NCBI RefSeq assembly: GCF_016107655.1
Contig: NZ_JABASX010000014.1
Location: forward strand, 1 to 64,000
DNA: 64,000 bases
Direction: 5' to 3'
DNA from: Brevibacterium antiquum
GTDB taxonomy: Bacteria > Actinomycetota > Actinomycetes > Actinomycetales > Brevibacteriaceae
The position numbers and the translations under genes were made by a program. A model generated the notes under the pieces. It was not told the DNA's origin, made no database searches, and saw only the letters and a list, made by a program, of their open reading frames with translations. Below, piece by piece: positions 18,704 to 26,205 of the stretch. Positions within the stretch are counted from its first letter, which is position 1, and each line of letters begins with the position of its first letter.

Positions 18704-19669
18704 CTAGGCGGCGTTTGGGATATCGAGAGGAAACAGCGTGTCGATAGGGACCACCGCGTCGAGGAGTCCCTGGATGACGGACTCGCGCACGAACTCAGCC
18801 AGCATATTTCGCTGCGATGCCAGGCCGGGGCGGTCCCATCCTTCGGGAAGGGTCTGTGCCTCGTCCCAGAAGTCGACGGCGGTCCACGCTGTAGTCTCCG
18901 CGTACTTGTGTCGCTTCTGCGTCCATTGGCGTTTGGACTCGTTGAGGATCCGGGATACGGCGAGCTGCGCTTCGGCCGGCACAAACTTTTTAAACGCGAG
19001 AATATGGTGTCCCGGTACGAATCCACGCGCAGCAGCCCATTTCTGCTCCGCGACGCGGACGTCCCGGTAGAGCGGGCGGAACCGAGAAGATTTCGTATAG
19101 AAGCCCGGTGGCATGAAGGGCGTGAGCACCGCATCGAGCTCACCGTCACTCAAACGGTCGATCATCGGTTTACCTGTGATCGCCTCAATTCGTCCGGGAA
19201 CACCGTGCTCGCCGAGTCGGTCAGTCTCAGGGTGATCGGCGGTGAGCCTACCTGCGCACCAGCGTGCGCTAGTGATGTTCAGTCCGGCGTCGGCGAGTGC
19301 CGCCCGTGTCCAAACGTTGCCAGAATCGGGCCAACCTGTGATGCCGATCTTGCCGCCGACGAGTTGGCTCGGTGATTCGATGTTGGAATCGGTGGCGACG
19401 ATGATGCACCGATGCCGGAATCCCTGCATCAGCAGATGAGGCAACGCGACCATCGCATCGTTGCCGTTGGCGACGGCCTGAACGTATTTGCTCAGCGACG
19501 CTTCTGCCCCGACGTATGTGTCCGAGTGGGGCAGGTCGACGACAGTATTCAGTGGATCGATTCGTAGGGAGTATCCGAGCGCTGCCAATTCCGAAGCGCC
19601 GATCTCGCCGTTCGCCCACGGTGTGAGCCAGTCCCAATCACGGAGAGCGACTCGTATCTCTTCAGCCAT
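18704..19669 (-). CDS. Substrate-binding-protein-fold enzyme, 4,5-dihydroxyphthalate-decarboxylase-like
   Basis: A 321-residue protein without a signal peptide (it starts MAEEIRVALRDWDWLTPWANG), so it is cytoplasmic. The sequence has the periplasmic-binding-protein type II fold seen in 4,5-dihydroxyphthalate decarboxylase-like enzymes and NMT1/THI5-like proteins (LVGGKIGITGWPDSGN, DAVLTPFMPP). AGGAG lies 5 nt before the ATG. It is the first gene of the cluster, opposite a MocR regulator across a 98-bp gap. It is likely an enzyme in the same catabolic route, but the reaction is unknown. Confidence 0.6.
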   Translation of the reverse strand: MAEEIRVALRDWDWLTPWANGEIGASELAALGYSLRIDPLNTVVDLPHSDTYVGAEASLSKYVQAVANGNDAMVALPHLLMQGFRHRCIIVATDSNIESPSQLVGGKIGITGWPDSGNVWTRAALADAGLNITSARWCAGRLTADHPETDRLGEHGVPGRIEAITGKPMIDRLSDGELDAVLTPFMPPGFYTKSSRFRPLYRDVRVAEQKWAAARGFVPGHHILAFKKFVPAEAQLAVSRILNESKRQWTQKRHKYAETTAWTAVDFWDEAQTLPEGWDRPGLASQRNMLAEFVRESVIQGLLDAVVPIDTLFPLDIPNAA

Positions 19670-19741
19670 ATGTGCTCCTAGTTGTCAGGCCCTCCGACGG
19701 GCCTGGTGATACAAACAACTCTATGTTCAGCATCATCGGGC

Positions 19742-19759
19742 CACAATAGGTCTATTGTG
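19742..19759 (+). promoter_or_regulatory. Palindromic operator in the MocR intergenic region
   Basis: CACAATAG-GT-CTATTGTG is a perfect 8-bp inverted repeat with a 2-nt spacer, ending 8 nt before the first possible start of the MocR gene. A related half-site, TGTACAATG, follows directly. It is well placed for autoregulation and for control of the divergent cluster starting at 19669. Confidence 0.65.
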
Positions 19760-19767
19760 ACTGTACA

Positions 19768-21117
19768 ATGATGGACATGAGTCCGAGCTTCTCTGCGACC
19801 GCCCTGGCTGCGCTTCTGCCCGACCCACCCGGGATCTCAGCGCATTCGATCGCTTCTGATCTAACGCTCTTGATCAGGCGTGGCGAGATCCCCATCGGTG
19901 CGAAGCTTCCACCTGTACGAGCACTCGCCCAGGAACTCTGGGTGAGTCCCGGCACGGTCTCTTCTGCGTGGAAGACGCTCAAAGGCCGTGGTGTGCTCGA
20001 GGGGCAAGGGCGAGCGGGTGTGACGGTGGTGAAGCTGCCAGATACTCCGCGCCCAGAGCGATACGAGGCGAACCGCCCATACGCGCCGGAAGTTCGGCTG
20101 GACCTCGGAGCATCGAGTCCAGACCCGGCCCTCCTGCCGAGTCTGAAAAGTGCACTTTCTCACCTTCCCGAGTACAAACTGAACTCCTATGAACGAGATC
20201 GGATCGTTCCGAATCTGCAGGCAGCGGCTACGGATGATTGGCCATACTCGCCTCGATCGATGATGGCCGTGAACGGAGGATACGACGGACTCCGTTTGAT
20301 CCTGCAGACCTTCGTGAGCACAGGCGACTGGGTGCTCGTGGAGAATCCCACCCCGCCCCGGGTCCTCGATCTCGTCCACGCAGCTGGTGCGCGCATGCAA
20401 TTCCTGCCGCGCGACGCGGAAGGGGTGATTCCAGAGGCCCTAGAGGCAGCACTCGATCTCCAACCTGCTGCCATCATCCTGCAACCAGGCATTCACAACC
20501 CGATCGGGACAGTGATGTCTAAGAGGCGCAGTGAAGAGCTGGTCGTGGTGCTCAATCGCTCTTCCGTGCTTGTCATTGAAGACGACGGAGCGGGGGCACT
20601 CTTCGCCGGGGCGGTCAACCCGCTAGCGAGCAGACTCTCATGTCCTCACCTCTACGTCCGGTCGTATTCCAAGTCTCACGGGCCCGATCTTCGGTTAGCC
20701 GTGATCGAAGGTCCTGACGAGACCGTCACGAAAGTACATGCCTTCTTCGGCTACGGCGCAGGCTGGGTCAGCAGGGCGCTGCAGGAAGCTCTGGCGTGGC
20801 TACTTCGAGACGATGATACCCGCGCTCTCATCCGACAGGCACGGGACATCTACGATCATCGACGCGCAGCGCTTTCCGACGCCCTGTGTGCCGCGGGGGT
20901 GAGTTTCACCCCGGGGTATGGCTTGGACCTCCTCATCCCGGTACGCGACGAGGGGTATGCTCAGGGAGTGCTTGCTGCTCACGGTATTTTGATTTCCCGA
21001 GGCTCCAACTTCACACCTGACCGGCATCACGCAGCCTGGATCCGCGTCGCGACCTCCGTCCTCTCGGTCGACAGCGCCGAAGAAATCGCGCGGCTGATCA
21101 CGCAGGCTGCGCATTGA
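19768..21117 (+). CDS. MocR/PdxR-like GntR-aminotransferase fusion regulator
   Basis: About 449 residues. An N-terminal GntR winged helix (residues about 25-85, GAKLPPVRALAQELWVSPGTVSSAW) is linked to a class I aminotransferase-like domain with the PLP motifs NPIGTVMS, VIEDDGAGALF and the lysine segment YVRSYSKSHGPDLRLAV. ATGs at 19768, 19771 and 19777 are possible and none has a ribosome-binding site, so the mRNA may be leaderless. MocR proteins use PLP or PLP-amine adducts as effectors. Its divergent position and the operator at 19742 imply control of the nitrilase/ABC cluster. Confidence 0.85.
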   Translation: MMDMSPSFSATALAALLPDPPGISAHSIASDLTLLIRRGEIPIGAKLPPVRALAQELWVSPGTVSSAWKTLKGRGVLEGQGRAGVTVVKLPDTPRPERYEANRPYAPEVRLDLGASSPDPALLPSLKSALSHLPEYKLNSYERDRIVPNLQAAATDDWPYSPRSMMAVNGGYDGLRLILQTFVSTGDWVLVENPTPPRVLDLVHAAGARMQFLPRDAEGVIPEALEAALDLQPAAIILQPGIHNPIGTVMSKRRSEELVVVLNRSSVLVIEDDGAGALFAGAVNPLASRLSCPHLYVRSYSKSHGPDLRLAVIEGPDETVTKVHAFFGYGAGWVSRALQEALAWLLRDDDTRALIRQARDIYDHRRAALSDALCAAGVSFTPGYGLDLLIPVRDEGYAQGVLAAHGILISRGSNFTPDRHHAAWIRVATSVLSVDSAEEIARLITQAAH

Positions 21118-21558
21118 CTGGTTGACCTCTGATGGAGGACGGCTAGCATGTCCAGCTCCAGCTTGCCTGCTGTACAAGCTCGCTTCTTGAAGCTCGGTCC
21201 GCGGGCTGCTCGATACCGCAAAACTGATGTCGAAGGGCGGCTTAACGATCGAACGAAGGTCCGAATCGCATGATCGAACGTTCATCACGCGGGTGAGATT
21301 ACAGGCACACATAAATTGAACTCGCGACCGGATTGAAGTATCTCAGCAGCATAGGGGTCTCGGTTGCTCTCTGTCTTCGAGAAGGACACAAACGTGACTC
21401 ACATTTCACCTTACGAAACTACGAATAGCAAAAAGTACCGTGTCCGTCCTGACTTGCACAGGTGACTAGTGATTTCAGGGTGGTGCTGAATGTTTATGCT
21501 GGTAAGCGGTCTGCGGTTCCTGTTTTTGGGTAACTAAATTCGACACTAAAATGGGGTC
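21118..21558. other. Intergenic junction DNA
   Basis: No gene is visible. It ends in the segment CGACACTAAAATGGGGTC, directly before the transposase stub, which resembles the leader of IS1634-type elements. Confidence 0.4.
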
Positions 21559-21705
21559 ATGAGCCCATTCGTGCGTAAAGTGCCCACCGCCTCGGGCGCC
21601 ACTGCCGTGCAGATCGCGGACAAAACAGACGGACGCTACCGCATCGCATTCGGACCTTTTCGACGACGATTTGGACCAGGCTTCAGAGGCCTTGGATGCT
21701 CATAG
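21559..21705 (+). pseudogene. N-terminal stub of an IS1634-type transposase
   Basis: The frame opens with MSPFVRKVPTASGATAVQIA, the typical start of IS1634-family transposases (consensus FVR-V-TASGATAVQI). After about 32 residues the sequence departs from the family and stops at TAG 21703-21705. Full-length relatives exceed 450 residues, so this is a remnant with the 3' part of the element deleted. It marks a past insertion at the edge between the metabolic region and the conjugative module. Confidence 0.7.
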
Positions 21706-21805
21706 ATCAGAACAGTTAAGAATGAAATGTGGGCGAATGAGCCAATTAGGTCGGTTCGATTCGAGACTCTGAGATTCTCACCAGGCAACTTATCAAACGT
21801 TCAAA

Positions 21806-21827
21806 TGTGGGCCCAGAGGGACTTGAA
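21806..21827 (-). other. tRNA 3'-end-like sequence, possible old attachment site
   Basis: Read on the minus strand this is TTCAAGTCCCTCTGGGCCCA followed by CA. It looks like a T-loop, the 3' strand of a T-stem, a 7-nt acceptor strand and a discriminator base. The rest of a tRNA is absent: the upstream bases do not pair with CCCTC. Such 3' fragments are left when elements integrate at tRNA genes. The second copy is not in the window. Confidence 0.3.
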
Positions 21828-21906
21828 TTCTTTCTACGTCCCAGGTGACGGGGTTGAGCCTTGAATTCTAGGGTCACAGTCATCACATTAGCACCGCTTT
21901 AAACAG

Positions 21907-22272
21907 GTGGTTTTGAAGGAATTGTGGGCAAATTGTGGGCAGATCGACCCACTACCGTGGAGTGCCTTTCAGAACGAACACAACCTGCCCAGTTGGACCA
22001 CAATCGTCGACCAATATAGAGAGCATTCTCGCAGACTCAGATCGAGGCAAAAATCACTCACGCGGTGGAGGATGAAGGAGCGTATCGACGAACGCAAAGC
22101 TGAGCTCGCCGGGCAGGATTGGCTAGGTACAGCAAGGGATCTTCACGGCGTAGTGAACCAATGGGAAAGCCCTTTCTCGATCCGTCAGCTGGTGTCTACT
22201 TGCACAGACTGGAGGTCACTTTTGCATCAGTCCCACTTCTTCGACCTATGGGTTTGTTTGCTACCGGCCTAA
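21907..22272 (+). CDS. Small open frame of doubtful coding status
   Basis: A 121-residue frame starting at GTG. The sequence is rich in Trp, Arg and Gln and unlike a known family. It lies in junction DNA between an IS remnant and a convergent gene, and has no clear ribosome-binding site. It could be the remnant of a mobile-element gene. Confidence 0.25.
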   Translation: MVLKELWANCGQIDPLPWSAFQNEHNLPSWTTIVDQYREHSRRLRSRQKSLTRWRMKERIDERKAELAGQDWLGTARDLHGVVNQWESPFSIRQLVSTCTDWRSLLHQSHFFDLWVCLLPA

Positions 22273-22283
22273 GCATCGGGTGC

Positions 22284-22928
22284 CTAGGTGGGGATCAACT
22301 GACGGTGCCAAAGCGTTTCTAGCAGTTCGAAAGCAATTTGGCGGACATAGGGCAAAATGGGATCCTGCTCGACAGGGCGCTCACCGAATTGATCGCCTAC
22401 GCTGAACCCGATGCTTTTGCTTCGAGACAAAGCTTCCAACTTTGGTTTCGTTTGCGGATCCACGTGCGCACCTCCAACTGAGTTCGCAAGAAATAGGACC
22501 AGATCTTTTCGGCTGTACTTGGTGTGAGTAGAATCCCGCAAGACCATCATTTTCCACCAGGCCTCAAACTTCAGCGCCCTCAGCCCTGACTTCGGCCGTG
22601 GACCGTCGTAGAAAACGGGCTGGTAAGTGAACTCCGCAGCGCCACTTTTCAGCGTCATCAGACGATAAGAAACCAGAGGAGTTAGGGGCATCAAGTTACG
22701 TTCGTTGACCGGGCCAGCAGTATCCAGGAAGAGGACTCGATCCTTAAGATCCAACTGGCTGAGAAGGGAGCGCGACATCGTCGTGTCATGGAGAAGCACG
22801 CGTATCGAAACGGCTAGGCGTTTGGCCTCGTGCAACCGTCCGCTATCGTATCGCTGCGCAGAGTCCTTGAGCCATTCAATCTGCTCTTCAAGCAGAGATT
22901 GAAGCTGTGCGACCGTTTTCTGTGGCAT
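22284..22928 (-). CDS. Uncharacterised protein of the GGAHVDP type
   Basis: A 214-residue protein starting at ATG 22928 (MPQKTVAQLQSLLEEQ); the frame extends further upstream, but that part looks non-coding. An N-terminal helical, Glu/Gln-rich region of about 60 residues is followed by a domain with LLHDTTMSRSLLSQL, then SRKDLVLFLANSVGGAHVDP. I recall the last motif from a family of uncharacterised bacterial proteins. No catalytic motif is clear. It is separate from the conjugative operons, although promoter copy 23283-23310 points toward it from about 350 bp away. Confidence 0.55.
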   Translation of the reverse strand: MPQKTVAQLQSLLEEQIEWLKDSAQRYDSGRLHEAKRLAVSIRVLLHDTTMSRSLLSQLDLKDRVLFLDTAGPVNERNLMPLTPLVSYRLMTLKSGAAEFTYQPVFYDGPRPKSGLRALKFEAWWKMMVLRDSTHTKYSRKDLVLFLANSVGGAHVDPQTKPKLEALSRSKSIGFSVGDQFGERPVEQDPILPYVRQIAFELLETLWHRQLIPT

Positions 22929-23270
22929 GTACTGATTATGCCTCGGTAGCAACTGAAAAACTCCAAAGCAGCACCGCAGGCCAGGAGTCGAAATCAACTA
23001 CTTCGACAACGAGTCGCCCGGACCGCGCCCACATCACCTGCGGATACGATCGCGAAGCGATCCCGAGCCAGCTGGCAGGGAATGGATGACGTACCCAGCA
23101 ATGGCCTTCACGCCGACTTAAACCGATGTGAAGACTCTTTGCTGTTGGACGAGTCACATCTATCGGCCCATGTTCAATCGATCTTCGATCACAAGTTCAA
23201 GGCGCTTGATCCAGCATAGGTTCAATGGAGATGCATTTGGCGGTCAGTGCTCCGTGTGTTGATACGAAAG

Positions 23271-23326
23271 AGTCCCTACCCCTATCTATGCGCCGATTTT
23301 CGGTGCAGTTGACAAGGGTAGGGACT
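23271..23326 (-). terminator. Inverted repeat at the downstream end of the last module gene
   Basis: Arms AGTCCCTACCC and GGGTAGGGACT (11 bp, perfect) flank a 34-nt loop that itself contains the small hairpin CCGA-TTT-TCGG and a promoter-like GCATAGATA. It begins 14 bp after the stop of the gene at 23340. The long loop makes a simple terminator uncertain; a protein-binding or end-marking site is possible. Confidence 0.5.
23283..23310 (-). promoter_or_regulatory. Module promoter element copy 1
   Basis: Minus strand: AACTGC, then GCATAGATA 19 nt after the first A. It reads leftward into noncoding DNA. See the entry at 43410-43438 for the consensus. Confidence 0.5.
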
Positions 23327-23339
23327 GGTCCGGTGTTCC

Positions 23340-23831
23340 TCAGCCGTTATTCTCCATCACGTTGAGGATCTTCTTGCTGGCCAGAGCGCGGATGACCTCC
23401 AGCTCATTGTCGGCTTCGATGATCTCAACGTTGCCCGTAGGTCGTGGAGTATCGGTGTTTGGCGAGAACTGAGTGCTGGCGACGATGAGCGGGATCTCCT
23501 CGTGCTTCCAGTCGATGATTCCGAAGTCATCCTTGAAACGGGAGAGCAGAATCTCTTCGTCGCGCTGTTCCAGATGCTTCTGACCGTTCTCGGCAAGGTA
23601 GCCGCCGTAGATGAGTTCGGTGACGACCGGAATGACCGAGTCCTCGATCAGGGAGATGCGAGCTTTGAGAGCCTCGGTGTCATCGAGGTTGGAATAGCCG
23701 TCGATGACGAAGTCGAGGACCTCGGAGGCAGTATCGCACCCGTGGTACTCGTTCTCATTGGTTTCCTTGTCGCGGGTGATGACGACGAAGGGAAGTGCGG
23801 TCAGGTCGGTGTCGTTGTCAATGATCGTCAT
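23340..23831 (-). CDS. Acidic protein of unknown function
   Basis: A 163-residue acidic protein starting at ATG 23831, with AAGGA 7-8 nt upstream. No family was recognised. It has a beta-rich start (DLTALPFVVITRDKETNE), a helical middle and a C-terminus NVEIIEADNELEVIRALASKKI. It is the last gene of the leftward module and has its own promoter copy (23866-23894), located across the stop codon of the preceding gene, so its level can be set separately from the long surface-protein gene. Confidence 0.7.
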   Translation of the reverse strand: MTIIDNDTDLTALPFVVITRDKETNENEYHGCDTASEVLDFVIDGYSNLDDTEALKARISLIEDSVIPVVTELIYGGYLAENGQKHLEQRDEEILLSRFKDDFGIIDWKHEEIPLIVASTQFSPNTDTPRPTGNVEIIEADNELEVIRALASKKILNVMENNG

Positions 23832-23865
23832 GGTGTGTCCTTCTGAGTTGAGATTGCGTTCACTA

Positions 23866-23894
23866 GGTCTATGCCCCATCACCCGATGTTTGTC
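23866..23894 (-). promoter_or_regulatory. Module promoter element copy 2
   Basis: Minus strand: GACAAA, then GCATAGACC 20 nt after the first G. The TAG inside GCATAG is the stop codon of the upstream gene (23869-23871). It drives the gene starting at 23831 with a leader of about 30 nt. Confidence 0.7.
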
Positions 23895-26205
23895 CGCTGC
23901 TCTTGGCACTCCCCTGACTCGAGCTGCTTGGCTTCGACGACTTCGCCGCTGCTGGAGCCTTGGGAGCGGCGGTGGACTGACCGGATTTCGCCTTTGGTGC
24001 GGGCGAGTTCTCGGCAGTCGAGCCACTGCCTGATTTCGCCGAAGCGGATGGAACTGATGACGGGGAGTGAAGCGACTTCGGGTTCGAGGCGCGTTTCGTC
24101 GTCACGTTACTCGACTTCTTCGGAGTATTGGCAGCTGGTGATTTCGCTACCGGTGTCTTCGGTGTGGCGGGAGAACTCGCCGGCCTCTTCACCGCTTTCG
24201 TCGGAGTCTTGGCGACAGCCTTCTTTGGAGCCTCAGCCGTCGGCGCCGGTGCAACCTTCTTCTTATCGGGCTGCGTGTCGACAGATTTCGGTGCAGGTTC
24301 AGACTTCGACTTCTTGGCTGGCTGAGTCTCGGCGACCTTCGGCGCGACCGACTTCTTCTTCGACGAGCTGCCATCCTTGGAATCGTCCTTCTTCGGCTCC
24401 GTGTTCTTCTTCGCTGGCTGAGTGTCGGCAGTCTTCGGGGCTCCGTATTCTTCGGTCGGAGCAGTGGCCATGCCGTTGGGCGCCTCATCACTACTGTCAT
24501 CAGGCTTCTGCGACTCACCTTCATCAGTCGATTCAGGATCCTCGATAGTCCCGTGGGCCATATCGTCAGATACCTTCTCTGACTCCTTGTCAGCATCGTC
24601 ATCCGAGGTCTTGTCGTCGGTCGTGGATTCGTCCGATTCATCTTCGTCGACCGGCGCGATCGCCATATCGTCCGAGACCTTCACTATGGAATCGGGTCCC
24701 GATTTTTCGTCCTCGTCTGTAGCGTCTGGTTCCTTGGAATCATCAGCTTCGTCAGAATCGGTCTCGTCATCTGGTTTCGCATCCGCGAGCTCGGCGTTCT
24801 TGCCCTTGTCAGATGGGTCGCTGGCGTGCGCTTTGCCGTCCTCACCGATGGTGATGGTGACCTTTCCTTCAGCCTCGTCGTTCTGGCCCGAGCGGTTTTT
24901 GTCCTCGTCCTGGGTGTGGCGGACCTTGTAGGTGAACGTCACTTCTTCGCCTGGCTCATATTCTGAGGCGTCGAAGGTGATCTCACCGGAATTGGCATCC
25001 CAGGTCAGGCCCTTGACATCATCGCCGGTGACTTCGGTTACTTCACCGTCGAGTACCCTGTCGTTTTTCGTCAGGTCATCAAACTTCAGCTTCACCGACG
25101 ATCCCGCGTCGACGCTGTAGTGGTCATCGTCTGCCTCTGGTGGCTTGAGGCGGTACTCGGTGATCGTCATGGTCGACTTCTCACCATCGCCGACACCGTA
25201 GAGAGTCAGATCGTCGGCATTCGGGTAGTTCTTGAGGAACTCACGCTTCTGCGCGAAGTCCATCTCCGACCACACTCCAACTGGTGTGCCATCGGCATCG
25301 GTGACCACAATGTCTTTGGACTCGTGCTTCTCATACAAGTCAGCATCGGGGTCCTCGGTTGAGAACTTGTCCGGTGTCGTGAATGGTGAGTCGTCACGCT
25401 TGTCATTGATGAAATCAACGAGGTCCGCGACGTCGACGGGCCCATGCCCGTCATCACCGCCACCGTCGTCTCCTTCATCACCGTCTCCTGGATTGTCCGA
25501 TCCGTCGCCATCGTCGCCTCCCCCGTCATTTCCTCCGCCGTCGCCGGGGCCAGGATCTTCGCCGTCAGAGCCGTCTCCGCCTCCTGGATTATCCGACCCA
25601 TCGCCGGGTTCGTCGTTTCCGTTGCCGGGTTCATCGTCAGATCCGCCATCGCCGGGAGTGTCGTCACCAGCGTCTGAGTCGGATCCATCATTGTCGCCGG
25701 GGGCGGCTGAATCGTTGTCGTCACCGGGCAGCTGTGAGACGTCGTCGGGATCTTCGGTCGACTCGCTCTTATCGTCAGCTGAGTTCTTTCCCTCATGCTC
25801 TGACTTATCGTCCTCGCCCTCATCGGATTTCGGCCCGACTGGATCTGGAAGCTCCGGCAAACCTGCGTCGGTGTCCGGCAAGGCATAGTTCTGCTGACCA
25901 GGCTCGTCATCACCGTGTTCGGGTCCGTACTGGCCATAGTCACCGTCGTCACGGTCAGGCAGCCCCGATGTGTCGCTGGGATCGTGTGGAGCCGCCTCAT
26001 GGTCTTCGTCATCGTTCGATGGGCTGTCAGAAGGTTCGTCGTCGGCGTTGATCGTGTATTTCGGCTTGTAATCGCCCTTATCCGAGTGCGCCTGATCATC
26101 GTTGACTTGCTCGCTGATGGCGTATCCACCGGCGAGCACGACAGCCAGACTGGCAGCAGCAGCTGCACCCAGAACGGCTTTGCGTTTCCTGTTGTTCTCT
26201 TTCAC
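23869..26205 (-). CDS. Large membrane-anchored, low-complexity surface protein
   Basis: 778 residues. A basic start (MKENNRKRKAVLG) and one hydrophobic helix (about residues 11-30) form an uncleaved anchor or signal. Residues 35-265 are Asp/Glu/Gly/Pro/Ser-rich, with many GDDGGG- and DNPGDG-type runs. Residues about 270-480 are globular and include an Ig/cadherin-like beta domain (VDAGSSVKLKFDDLTKND, EPGEEVTFTYKVRH). An acidic stretch follows, and the last 200 residues are Lys/Pro/Ala/Ser-rich with repeats of the type DTQPAKK. The charge thus switches from strongly acidic to strongly basic. No LPXTG motif is present. It overlaps the FtsK-type gene by 4 bp. Its place in a transfer operon suggests a cell-surface adhesin, a wall-spanning stalk or a mating-pair factor. 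Confidence 0.75.
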   Translation of the reverse strand: MKENNRKRKAVLGAAAAASLAVVLAGGYAISEQVNDDQAHSDKGDYKPKYTINADDEPSDSPSNDDEDHEAAPHDPSDTSGLPDRDDGDYGQYGPEHGDDEPGQQNYALPDTDAGLPELPDPVGPKSDEGEDDKSEHEGKNSADDKSESTEDPDDVSQLPGDDNDSAAPGDNDGSDSDAGDDTPGDGGSDDEPGNGNDEPGDGSDNPGGGDGSDGEDPGPGDGGGNDGGGDDGDGSDNPGDGDEGDDGGGDDGHGPVDVADLVDFINDKRDDSPFTTPDKFSTEDPDADLYEKHESKDIVVTDADGTPVGVWSEMDFAQKREFLKNYPNADDLTLYGVGDGEKSTMTITEYRLKPPEADDDHYSVDAGSSVKLKFDDLTKNDRVLDGEVTEVTGDDVKGLTWDANSGEITFDASEYEPGEEVTFTYKVRHTQDEDKNRSGQNDEAEGKVTITIGEDGKAHASDPSDKGKNAELADAKPDDETDSDEADDSKEPDATDEDEKSGPDSIVKVSDDMAIAPVDEDESDESTTDDKTSDDDADKESEKVSDDMAHGTIEDPESTDEGESQKPDDSSDEAPNGMATAPTEEYGAPKTADTQPAKKNTEPKKDDSKDGSSSKKKSVAPKVAETQPAKKSKSEPAPKSVDTQPDKKKVAPAPTAEAPKKAVAKTPTKAVKRPASSPATPKTPVAKSPAANTPKKSSNVTTKRASNPKSLHSPSSVPSASAKSGSGSTAENSPAPKAKSGQSTAAPKAPAAAKSSKPSSSSQGSAKSSGQTSGDGA

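Larger units (their letters stand above)
22929..23339. other. Left end of the conjugative module, noncoding
   Basis: No convincing gene. It contains the 11-bp inverted repeat at 23271-23326 and a copy of the module promoter element reading leftward. The roughly 350 nt between that promoter and the gene at 22928 could be a long leader or a small RNA. Confidence 0.4.

Noticed and set aside
21806-21827. A complete tRNA gene at the junction
   Set aside because: Only the 3' end pattern is present; the D-arm, anticodon arm and the 5' half of the T-stem and acceptor are missing.
25420-25800. Repetitive GGATCGTCGTC-like DNA as a tandem repeat locus
   Set aside because: It is the coding pattern of the Asp/Gly/Ser-rich segment of the surface protein at 23869-26205, not a separate repeat element.
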